Shown piece after piece: positions 39,344 through 47,212 of a stretch of DNA of 47,212 bases. How positions within the stretch are numbered: the first letter of the stretch is position 1; each line of letters begins with the position of its first letter. A model generated the notes under the pieces. That model saw nothing but the letters and a program-made list of their open reading frames with translations, had not been told where the DNA came from and searched no databases. The position numbers and the translations under genes are program-made. The stretch spans positions 1-47,212 of the forward strand of contig CAZILH010000005.1 of assembly GCA_964540095.1 (NCBI GenBank), given 5' to 3'. This DNA comes from CALMZN01 sp964540095. GTDB lineage: Bacteria; Patescibacteriota; Patescibacteriia; UBA1558; GWA2-36-10.

Positions 39344-40522
39344 ATGAAAAAGAAAAGCAATTTTGGGCTGGGTATAATTTTAGTCATTGGTTCTTTGATA
39401 ATAGTAAATTCTGCTTTGGCAACAGTACAAAAAATTGTGCTTGATCAAGAAAAGTACATTGATCAATATTTTCAAGTAGATCAAAACGGCCAGACCAAAG
39501 TAAAAATATTTTTGGGCGGTCAGCAAATTGCCGAAATAAATAATCAGGCCTTAGATTATTTTTTGTACGATCACCTGGGTTCGGTAGCAACAGTGCTCGA
39601 TCAGGATGGTAATATAAAAGAGCAAAATGATTATCAATCATTTGGGCTTTTGCAGAGCCGGGTTGGAACGGCTGACAATCAGCGTCAGTTTATTGGCAAA
39701 GAGAACGATCAAGAAACTGATTGGCAGTATTTTGGTCAGCGCTACTATGATCCGCTTTTGGGGCGCTTTAGCAGTATTGATCCTATGCTCATTTACAATC
39801 CGGCTAGTGTTTTGGCTAATCCCCAAAGCTTAAACAGCTATAGTTATGCTTTGAATAATCCGCTTAGTTTCATTGACTTTTTTGGATTATCCACGGCCAC
39901 TGTAAATCCCACGCCGGAAAATGGCTGGCAAATTGGTGATGAAATGGGACAGTTCAATGGCGTTAGGGCTTATTACAATGGAATTGGTAGTTTACGTGAA
40001 AATAGTAGTTGTGTGGAGTATGTCAAAAGGTATATGTCACAAACATATGGCGTGGAAATGGGTTCAGTCATAAACCCTAATAACATGTGGAATAACATAG
40101 ACAGCGTAAACCTCAATATAGCCAAGAATAGTCCTTCATATTTTTTGGCTAAGCATGAAAATGGCCAAGGTTTTTCTTTGCCGAAAGAGGGTGATATGCT
40201 TATTTGGACAGACAAGTACAATGGCCATGTGATGATGGTGACAGAATCAAAATTTGATCAAAAGACCAATAAAGGTTATGTAGAGATTATAGACCAAAAT
40301 GCTAGCATGCAGGCAGTCACTCGTTATGATGTGAGTAAAAAAGATAACGGCTATTCTGTATTGAAAAAAGATGGTACTCCTATGGCTGGTTGGCTCAGCT
40401 TAGTGAATAAAAACAATACCAGTCAGACAGTCGCTGGTGGCCAGTCTGCTATCGCGCAGCAGAGAAATTTTTTTCAAAAATTATGGCAAAGCACCAGACA
40501 AGTTTTTCAAAAAATATTTTAA
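39344..40522 (+). CDS. Short Rhs-core protein with CHAP-like C-terminal domain
   Basis: 392 residues. A signal peptide or anchor (residues 1-26) is followed by a partial Rhs core: YFLYDHLGSVATVLDQDG, then QYFGQRYYDPLLGRFSSIDP, and SYSYALNNPLSFIDFFGL ending at about residue 185. The variable tail has Cys223 in SSCVEYVKRYM and His295 in NGHVMMVTE, the order and spacing of CHAP amidohydrolases, which cut peptidoglycan or related peptides. The protein lacks the long YD-repeat shell, so it looks like an Rhs tip alone. It precedes a possible immunity gene and the giant Rhs gene. The segment YIDQYFQVDQNGQTKVKI resembles one in the giant protein (around residue 1650). Confidence 0.8.
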   Translation: MKKKSNFGLGIILVIGSLIIVNSALATVQKIVLDQEKYIDQYFQVDQNGQTKVKIFLGGQQIAEINNQALDYFLYDHLGSVATVLDQDGNIKEQNDYQSFGLLQSRVGTADNQRQFIGKENDQETDWQYFGQRYYDPLLGRFSSIDPMLIYNPASVLANPQSLNSYSYALNNPLSFIDFFGLSTATVNPTPENGWQIGDEMGQFNGVRAYYNGIGSLRENSSCVEYVKRYMSQTYGVEMGSVINPNNMWNNIDSVNLNIAKNSPSYFLAKHENGQGFSLPKEGDMLIWTDKYNGHVMMVTESKFDQKTNKGYVEIIDQNASMQAVTRYDVSKKDNGYSVLKKDGTPMAGWLSLVNKNNTSQTVAGGQSAIAQQRNFFQKLWQSTRQVFQKIF

Positions 40523-40531
40523 AGTAATGAT

Positions 40532-41485
40532 ATGAAATTAGTAAAAAAAGAAATTATATTTATTAGCGCAATAGTAATATTTTTGATTACCTTGTTTTTA
40601 TTATTACAAAAATTCCCTGATCCAATCAAGATTCAACTGGATAAACTTAAGAGTGGTTCATTGGATGAGAAATTGGCGGCTACTGAATATGTTAAGAATA
40701 ATAAAATAACCGACGCTATACCACTGCTGATTAAAAATATAGTTAATAAGGATTTATCCTGTAGTTCGGTCAGATCCTTGAATAGTTTAGCTGGCGTAAC
40801 TGTTTCAGAGTTAGATGTCTGTGAAGACAGAATTGCCAAATATGATGATTTATTAAAAGATGTGCAAAATGAATGGGAAGATTGGTATATTAGTCAGAAA
40901 TATCAAGGTTGGCAAATCTATCGCAGTGAAAGTTTCGGCATAGAAATAAAATATCCCGAAAGATATTATGCCTGGTATGGTGCTTGTGAAAATTCAGATG
41001 GTCAATATCGAGCTGTTGATGGATTCGTACCAACAAAAATTTTTGAAGATAATAATGAAATTTATATCAACCAGGCCTTCAAATATCAAGACGGTGAAAA
41101 TGATTGCAAAAAAATTGATAACTCAATAGAGATTTTGAGCAATGAGTATACCTGGAAAATAGTAGTTCAAGATAATATTAATAATGACCAAGATTTAAAT
41201 AAATTTATCAGGGATTATTATGTTGGTTTTGGCGGTGGCTGTCGTTTGGGAGAAAAAAAATTATCAAAGCAAGATGGTGTTTATGATATAACAATGTATT
41301 ACGATGGCAAGGATCTTGGTGAATCTTCTTGTTTTATCAATGCTGGGACGCTTATGAAGTATTATCCTGAAAAGCATAGAGCAGTAGCTTGGATGACGGG
41401 TCAAGAACCATATTTTTGGACAGATGACAAATATGTTAATTCTTTTGATCAAGCCATGATAGATAGCTTTAAATTTATTAAATAA
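40532..41485 (+). CDS. Membrane-anchored hypothetical protein, possible immunity protein
   Basis: 317 residues, unrecognised. Residues 7-27 form a single membrane anchor with few basic residues outside it. The short stretch LDEKLAATEYVKNNKITDAIPLLIKNI (given in parts: LAATEYV, DAIPLLI) is reminiscent of one HEAT-like repeat. The C-terminal two-thirds is a beta-rich domain with paired Cys (ACENSDG, ENDCKK, GGCRLG, SSCFINAG), suggesting disulfides and an extracytoplasmic location. It begins 10 bases after the Rhs-CHAP gene and ends 14 before the giant Rhs gene. Its position fits an immunity protein against the CHAP tail, which acts on the same side of the membrane; that is inference. Confidence 0.55.
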   Translation: MKLVKKEIIFISAIVIFLITLFLLLQKFPDPIKIQLDKLKSGSLDEKLAATEYVKNNKITDAIPLLIKNIVNKDLSCSSVRSLNSLAGVTVSELDVCEDRIAKYDDLLKDVQNEWEDWYISQKYQGWQIYRSESFGIEIKYPERYYAWYGACENSDGQYRAVDGFVPTKIFEDNNEIYINQAFKYQDGENDCKKIDNSIEILSNEYTWKIVVQDNINNDQDLNKFIRDYYVGFGGGCRLGEKKLSKQDGVYDITMYYDGKDLGESSCFINAGTLMKYYPEKHRAVAWMTGQEPYFWTDDKYVNSFDQAMIDSFKFIK

Positions 41486-41499
41486 TTAATAATAAACTT

Positions 41500-44400
41500 A
41501 TGTTTCAAGGCAAAAAATTTGAAACAAAAATAAAAATCGTTTTTACTCTAGTGACTTTGCTGGTAAATATTTTACCAGCGCCAATTGTTTGGGCTCAAGA
41601 GACAGATCTTGGTGCAAGCACAGAGAGTATGCAGCTTCAGGTCGAATCTGGGCAGTTGCCGGTTTTACGGTTGGAGCAGCATGTGAAATTAGCACCATCA
41701 AGCGATGAGGTGGCGGAGACACAAGCGGAGCTACAGCCAGTGGCGACTCAAACGGAGATTGATAGTATGTTGTCCAGTGACCAAGATGTACAAGAAATCA
41801 TGACAACGACCGGTGATAATCCCGATCCATACATAAGACAAGAAAAAACACTCTCACTTAAGGACGATTTAAATATAAGCGAGGACTCTTCAACCGGAGC
41901 ATTAAATTTTAAATATAATATAGAAATACCAAAAGGCAGAAATAATTTACAGCCCACCCTTCAGCTAGCATATAATAGCCAAGATACCAATAACCAAAGC
42001 ATGTTTGGTTTTGGCTGGTCTATGGATATTCCATATATTCAGCGTCTAAATATCCATGGGTCAGAAGATTTATATTCAGAGAATAATTTCTATTCCTCGT
42101 TATCTGGTAAGCTGTTGGCCATTAATTTAAGCGATGGGATCCATGGAACATATGGCTCAGAGACAGACAATGGAGATTATTTAAAATATAAATATAATAC
42201 TGATGGTTCCTGGACTGTTACTGATAAACTAGGTACTGTCTATACCTTTGGCACTTCGGCTTCTGAAAGACAGGATAACCCTGCAGACCCAAGTAAAATA
42301 TATAAATGGATGCTTGAAGAAATGCGTGACACTAACGACAATTTTATTAGGTATCAATACTACAAAGACGCTGGACAAATTTACCCATATAAAATATTTT
42401 ACACCGGATACCAATCAACGGATGGTATTTTTGAGGTAGAGTTTTTGAGAGAATCAAGGACTGATAATGCAACATCAACAATCCAAGGGTTTGCCACTAG
42501 ACAAGATTATAGAATAAATGAGATAAAAATAAGTTTTGAGGGCTCTTGGACTAGAAAATATGCATTAAGTTATGACCAGGCCAACAATGAACATCGTTCC
42601 GTTTTAGATACAATTATTGAAATGTCAAAAGATCAAAATAACAACACAGTCGCTTTACCAGCCACTTATTTTGATTATCAATCAGAAAGAAGCGGATGGA
42701 CTTATGATTCTGGTTACGATACATATATGGATAATCCGTATGCGCCCTATCCTGGTCCATATCCTGTGATGGGTGACTTTAATAGCGATGGTTTAGTCGA
42801 TCTTATTATATGTAATAGCTTATTTTGTAGAGCCCATATAAATAGTGGAGACGGGACTGGCTGGGAAGTAGATATAAATTATGTAGTTCCCGCAATAGTT
42901 AGTTATAACTCAATGTCGGTTGACTTAAATGGTGATGGTTATGCAGATTTTCTTACTAGATTCAACTTGGATTTAAAGGCGTTCATAAATAATGGAGACG
43001 GGACTGGTTGGACTGCCAACTCTAACTATGACAGATATAATATTTTTGATAGTAATAGCACGGGCATGTTGCCGATTGGGGATTTTAACGGTGATAGTTT
43101 GCCTGATTTTTTATGGGCAACAGATAATTTGGGCATTTATATTAATACTGGGACCGGCTGGAATAATTTAAGTGGTGCATATAGTATACCAAATGGGGTT
43201 AATGCCAGTTGTTATGCTGTAGATGTTAACGGGGATTCTTTATCTGATTTTATTTGTCAGGATAATTATGACATAGAAGTATATCTAAATAATGGTGAAT
43301 CTACAATATCATGGACTTTTAGTAATGACTATAGTTTTTATATTGGTAATAATAATTATTATATGCCAATTGGGGATTTTAACGGTGATAGTTTACCTGA
43401 TTTTATACATTACAATACGTCTAGTAATTGTGGTCTTTATATTAACAAGGGAGATGGAACTGGGTGGTCCCAAGACCCCACTAATTATAGTTTTCCATAT
43501 TATTTTGGTTGCGGAACATTACTTGCCGATGCCAATGCTGATAACTTAACTGGTTTATTCTATAAATCGAATGGTACTGATTTAAAGGTAGCAACTAATG
43601 ATGGCTTGAACTCCGATCTTCTTTCCAAGATAACTTACAGTAAAGGATCGGTTGTGGACATTGCATATGAAGTATCAACCCACGAGGTAACCCAATCAGG
43701 AGAATTATCTAACCCCAATCTTCCATTTTCTGCTCAAGTTGTTAAACAATTAGATGTTGACGATGGTAGCGGAAATCATTCGTTAGTTGATTATAATTAT
43801 AGTGGTGGTTTACAATATTATGGCGATGCTTTTAATAAAAAATTCGCCGGTTTTGCTCAAGTAGAAAAAACTATAGCTGACACTAAAACCATTACCTATT
43901 ATCATCAAGGTAATGAATCAAATTCTTCTCAAGGCGAATATCAAGATAGTTACTATAAAATAGGCAAACCATATAGACAGGAAACGTATGATAATAATAC
44001 TGATGAGCTATTAAATCAGACCATATACAAATGGGAAGAAACTGACTTGGGTCATGACAATAGTTTTGTCTACAACACTCAAAAATCTACTACTAATTTT
44101 ACTAACTCTACCAAATCAACAGCCGTCCAATATCAATATGATTTAACTTCAGGAAATTTATTGACGGAAAATAATCTTGGTGAAGTGGTTGTTGATATTG
44201 GTACTGGTGAAATTACCAATCAACTAACTGGCGATGAAAAAGACACGGACTATGACTATGCCGAAAATCTGGAAGAACATATTTTAGCCGCGCCTAAAAC
44301 CAAAGTGATTAGTGACACTAGTGATTCTAAACAACAAAATTTATATTATGATAATTTACCTTTGGGCGAGATAAATAAAGTTAATTTAACTAAAGAGGAT

Positions 44401-47212
44401 TATATCGAGCAAGATGTGGAGGTAAATAGGAATTTTAATGATTTAGGTTTAGTCACTCAAGAAATATCTCCTAAAAATGCTACCACCACCATTGCTTATG
44501 ATAGTAATAATTTGTATCCAGTAAGCATTACCGATCCATTAAATAATGTAAGTTATACGGAATATAACCTATTAAATGGCCAAGTAGCAACTTCTACTGC
44601 GCCAAACGGATTGATGACTGTCAATACTTTTGAAGCTTTTGGCAGGATAAGCAAGGTACAAATATCTGATCCCAACAACCCAAGTAATTTATTTACTAAG
44701 CAAGAAATTATTTATCAAGATACTAACTTCCCAAACTACAAAGAAACCAAAGATTATTTTGACACCAACAGTCACGCCACTTCTCGCGAATACTATGATG
44801 GTCTAGATAGAGTGATTCAGAAAAAAACTCAAATGCCAACCTTGGGTGAATACTCCACTGTAGATATTAGCTATGACTCACAAGGCAGGATGAGTCGTCA
44901 ATCTTTACCATATATTACAAGTAGCATTGATTATTCAACACCAAATTTGAGCCAGCCAGCAAAAACCTACACCTACGATGCTTTAAGCAGGGTGCTCACT
45001 GAAACTACGCCAGTAGGAACCACTTCTTATGAATATAATGGCTTTACTACCAAAATCACTGATGCTAATGGCAACTTCAAAGAGCTAACTAAAGACGCCT
45101 ATGGTAATCTAGTAGAGGTCAAAGAATATTTAGGCAGTAATATTTACACTACCAATTATGAATATACTTTGACCAATAAGTTAAAGAAAATCACTGATTC
45201 AGCTGGCAATATAAGAAATTTCAGCTATGACGCTCTAGACAACTTAGAGTGGCAAGATATGGTGCATAAACCTTCGGTCACCACTCCGGCCAAGATCCAA
45301 TATACTTATGACAAAAATGGCAATGTGCTGACCGAAACATCATTTAAGAACGATGCCATTTCCTATGTCTATGATGACTTGAATCGCGTGTTGAATGAAA
45401 AATTATCCGGCGCCAATAAAATCAGCTACACCTATGATCAGAATGGAGACATCGGGCAATTGACTTTCGCTGATTATGGTGACGGCAATTATAAATCCTA
45501 TGACTATGATGTTTTGGGTAGATTAAAAACAGCAACTACCACTATTTATAATGAGCATTTTGTTTTGAAATATGAATATAATTTGGCTGGGGCACTTTCT
45601 AAGGTAATTTACCCCAATAATTATCAAGTAATCTATGGCTTTGATACTACTGGACAGGTAAATAGTGTGTCGCTAGACAAAGGCCAAGGTCCAGGCACTA
45701 TTGCCTCCAATATTCAGTACAACCAAAACGGCCAGATGACTCATCTGGAGCGCGCCAATGGCGTGACGACTGATTATACTTATGATCCGGCTCAGGCCTT
45801 TAGATTAACAAGGATATTATCAACTACGGCGACATCTACTTTGCAGGATCTCAACTACACTTATGATGATCTAGGAAATATCCTGACTCTAGTTGACAAC
45901 GCCAACACTGATCTGCAAAAGTCAGCTATCTATACTTATGATGATTTAAATAGATTACTCACAGCCACTGTCACTTACACTAATCATCCAGATAAAAACT
46001 ACACTCAGACCTTTACTTATGACTCTATTGGCAACATGACCACTAATTCTGACCTCGGCACCCTAAACTACGCCAATGGTCAGCCCCATCAGCTCTCAAG
46101 CTATGGTACGCGCAACTTCCAATATGACACAGCTGGCAATATGACCAGAAATGGCGGTATTACCAAATTCACTTGGGACTGGCGCAATAGGTTAACTAAT
46201 ACCCATGACATTGCCTCGGCCAACAATACTTACTACAATTACGACCACAATAACCAAAGGTTTATCAAATGGACAGAGGACTACGTATATGTAGACCCAG
46301 AGATTGAAGAAGAGCTGCCTTCAAGAAACCTACCAACTGAATCATATATTCCAGAGGGAGATATTTCATCAGACCTAATCCTAGAAAAGGATGCTAGCCT
46401 AGACGGAGCGGGCTATTGGGAATGGCAAGTAATATCTAAAGATGAGTACATTGATAAGTATTTTGAAAAGAATCTTAATGAGCAAACCAAGAGCCATGTC
46501 TTCCTAAATGATATTAAAATTGCTACAATTAATAATAATGATAATCCGTATTATATTGTCAGTGATCATTTAAATTCTAGCAGTTTACTTACTACTTCTA
46601 GTGGCACTATAGCCGAGGTAGAGGATTATAAACCATACGGTACTACTAATTACCAGAATACCATACAAGACGTTAAGGATGATTATGGTTTCACTGGACG
46701 AGAGTATGACGAAGAGATCAATATTCAGTATTTTGGAGCTAGGTATTTAGATAACCAGCTTGCTAAGTTTACGAGTATTGATCCAATAGCCATCACGCAC
46801 CCAGGAAAGTATTTGGCAGATCCTCAACAGTTTAATACTTATTCCTATGCCAGAAATAATCCACTTATTTATATAGATCCACTTGGGTTGTATAATATAA
46901 AGACAGGTGAAATTGAAAAGGGTGATACCCAAGAGTCAATCACAGCTCTAATAAATAAAACTTTCGGCATAAATTCGAATTGGGACACGATTGCTAACGT
47001 AAGTTTTTACCAGACACGTTTGGAAGGTAAACCCATAGACGAACTTGTTGGTAAAAGCCTGAGAATAGGTACAGATGTAACTGTAGATATTACTGATCAA
47101 TTAAACAATCTTAATACAGATAGAGCTAAAATAGCATCAAAGTTTGGACCCGTATCCTTGGTAAATTTTAGAGACAATGGGCCTTGGGATATTAAAAGCT
47201 CTAAAGACAATG
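41500..47212 (+). CDS. Giant secreted SpvB/VCBS/YD-repeat (Rhs) polymorphic toxin, 3' end outside window
   Basis: The frame is open from ATG 41500 to the window end, at least 1904 residues. Residues 1-33 are a signal peptide ending PIVWAQ. A SpvB-like domain (about 125-300) shows TGALNFKYNIEIPKGRNNLQ and GFGWSMDIPYIQR. FG-GAP/VCBS repeats (about 420-690) repeat DFNGDSLPDF-type calcium loops five or six times. YD repeats fill about 920-1620 (YTYDDLGN, YTYDDLNR, YDSIGN). The Rhs core ends with YFGARYLDNQLAKFTSIDP and NNPLIYIDPLGL near 1796. The unique tail begins there; its last visible part contains FRDNGPWDIKS, reminiscent of polymorphic toxin type 44. Such proteins deliver the tail into rival or host cells. 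Tail and immunity gene lie beyond the window. Confidence 0.93.
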   Translation, partial: MFQGKKFETKIKIVFTLVTLLVNILPAPIVWAQETDLGASTESMQLQVESGQLPVLRLEQHVKLAPSSDEVAETQAELQPVATQTEIDSMLSSDQDVQEIMTTTGDNPDPYIRQEKTLSLKDDLNISEDSSTGALNFKYNIEIPKGRNNLQPTLQLAYNSQDTNNQSMFGFGWSMDIPYIQRLNIHGSEDLYSENNFYSSLSGKLLAINLSDGIHGTYGSETDNGDYLKYKYNTDGSWTVTDKLGTVYTFGTSASERQDNPADPSKIYKWMLEEMRDTNDNFIRYQYYKDAGQIYPYKIFYTGYQSTDGIFEVEFLRESRTDNATSTIQGFATRQDYRINEIKISFEGSWTRKYALSYDQANNEHRSVLDTIIEMSKDQNNNTVALPATYFDYQSERSGWTYDSGYDTYMDNPYAPYPGPYPVMGDFNSDGLVDLIICNSLFCRAHINSGDGTGWEVDINYVVPAIVSYNSMSVDLNGDGYADFLTRFNLDLKAFINNGDGTGWTANSNYDRYNIFDSNSTGMLPIGDFNGDSLPDFLWATDNLGIYINTGTGWNNLSGAYSIPNGVNASCYAVDVNGDSLSDFICQDNYDIEVYLNNGESTISWTFSNDYSFYIGNNNYYMPIGDFNGDSLPDFIHYNTSSNCGLYINKGDGTGWSQDPTNYSFPYYFGCGTLLADANADNLTGLFYKSNGTDLKVATNDGLNSDLLSKITYSKGSVVDIAYEVSTHEVTQSGELSNPNLPFSAQVVKQLDVDDGSGNHSLVDYNYSGGLQYYGDAFNKKFAGFAQVEKTIADTKTITYYHQGNESNSSQGEYQDSYYKIGKPYRQETYDNNTDELLNQTIYKWEETDLGHDNSFVYNTQKSTTNFTNSTKSTAVQYQYDLTSGNLLTENNLGEVVVDIGTGEITNQLTGDEKDTDYDYAENLEEHILAAPKTKVISDTSDSKQQNLYYDNLPLGEINKVNLTKEDYIEQDVEVNRNFNDLGLVTQEISPKNATTTIAYDSNNLYPVSITDPLNNVSYTEYNLLNGQVATSTAPNGLMTVNTFEAFGRISKVQISDPNNPSNLFTKQEIIYQDTNFPNYKETKDYFDTNSHATSREYYDGLDRVIQKKTQMPTLGEYSTVDISYDSQGRMSRQSLPYITSSIDYSTPNLSQPAKTYTYDALSRVLTETTPVGTTSYEYNGFTTKITDANGNFKELTKDAYGNLVEVKEYLGSNIYTTNYEYTLTNKLKKITDSAGNIRNFSYDALDNLEWQDMVHKPSVTTPAKIQYTYDKNGNVLTETSFKNDAISYVYDDLNRVLNEKLSGANKISYTYDQNGDIGQLTFADYGDGNYKSYDYDVLGRLKTATTTIYNEHFVLKYEYNLAGALSKVIYPNNYQVIYGFDTTGQVNSVSLDKGQGPGTIASNIQYNQNGQMTHLERANGVTTDYTYDPAQAFRLTRILSTTATSTLQDLNYTYDDLGNILTLVDNANTDLQKSAIYTYDDLNRLLTATVTYTNHPDKNYTQTFTYDSIGNMTTNSDLGTLNYANGQPHQLSSYGTRNFQYDTAGNMTRNGGITKFTWDWRNRLTNTHDIASANNTYYNYDHNNQRFIKWTEDYVYVDPEIEEELPSRNLPTESYIPEGDISSDLILEKDASLDGAGYWEWQVISKDEYIDKYFEKNLNEQTKSHVFLNDIKIATINNNDNPYYIVSDHLNSSSLLTTSSGTIAEVEDYKPYGTTNYQNTIQDVKDDYGFTGREYDEEINIQYFGARYLDNQLAKFTSIDPIAITHPGKYLADPQQFNTYSYARNNPLIYIDPLGLYNIKTGEIEKGDTQESITALINKTFGINSNWDTIANVSFYQTRLEGKPIDELVGKSLRIGTDVTVDITDQLNNLNTDRAKIASKFGPVSLVNFRDNGPWDIKSSKDN

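Noticed and set aside
43292..43549. 85-codon frame inside the giant Rhs gene
   Set aside because: It is out of frame with the continuous reading frame that encodes the VCBS repeats.
42760..46200. CRISPR or tandem DNA repeat array
   Set aside because: The periodicity is at protein level (VCBS and YD repeats) with diverged DNA and no constant spacers.
1..47212. UGA recoding as in Gracilibacteria or Absconditabacteria
   Set aside because: TGA closes prfA, both trpS genes, the first Nudix gene and others at the expected family lengths.

Overview
The window looks like a chromosomal segment of a bacterium of the Candidate Phyla Radiation (Patescibacteria). This rests on low overall GC, short AT-rich leaders with little Shine-Dalgarno signal before most housekeeping genes, compact operons, DUF3048 and PSP1-domain proteins beside translation genes, and many orphan 7TM sensor proteins. 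The genus cannot be fixed from sequence alone. The code is standard: TGA ends several genes, including prfA and both trpS copies.

Layout. 1-2.57 kb: the 3' end of rodA, rplY and a DUF3048 lipoprotein-like gene. 2.58-3.66 kb: three small unrecognised genes with very strong ribosome binding sites and GC-richer codons, insulated by terminators. 3.66-6.0 kb (minus strand): rpmE, prfA, prmC. 6.1-12.3 kb: rpsB-tsf, a PSP1 gene, gap, cysS and a HisC-like aminotransferase. 12.4-12.67 kb: a GC-rich structured RNA of unknown family with its own promoter and terminator. 12.7-20.7 kb: a tryptophan island with trpS1, an M20 peptidase, a BtpA-family gene, trpD behind a T-box leader, tRNA-Trp(CCA), and a trpS2-PLP decarboxylase operon. 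20.7-28.4 kb: a 7TM-GAF protein, three tandem 7TM-only paralogues, asparaginase-like and nucleoside-deoxyribosyltransferase-like proteins, an alpha/beta hydrolase and metG. 28.4-35.4 kb: an acyl-CoA ligase, an alpha-oxoamine synthase, a 7TM-GAF-GAF histidine kinase and ddl. 35.4-36.8 kb: a self-contained cassette of a radical SAM/SPASM enzyme and a 41-residue Cys-rich peptide. 36.8-39.3 kb: two zinc-protease-like proteins, two Nudix hydrolases and a CYTH protein. 39.3-47.2 kb: a short Rhs-core protein with a CHAP-like tail, a possible immunity protein, and a giant SpvB/VCBS/YD-repeat (Rhs) protein running off the window end.

How the parts fit together. The most notable candidate system is the radical SAM/SPASM enzyme followed 17 nt later by a Cys-rich peptide gene, which looks like a minimal RiPP (ribosomally made, modified peptide) locus. 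Second is the tryptophan island: the T-box before trpD carries the UGGC that would pair with the GCCA 3' end of the tRNA-Trp encoded divergently about 0.4 kb away, and two different TrpS enzymes flank the island. Third is the acyl-CoA ligase / alpha-oxoamine synthase / 7TM kinase operon, whose gene content resembles a CqsA/CqsS-type signalling module. Several units (small-gene cassette, M20 peptidase, trpD, trpS2-decarboxylase, radical SAM-peptide) share strong ribosome binding sites, balanced codon use and their own terminators, unlike the AT-rich, often nearly leaderless host genes around them. That pattern suggests separate acquisition or a distinct expression class.
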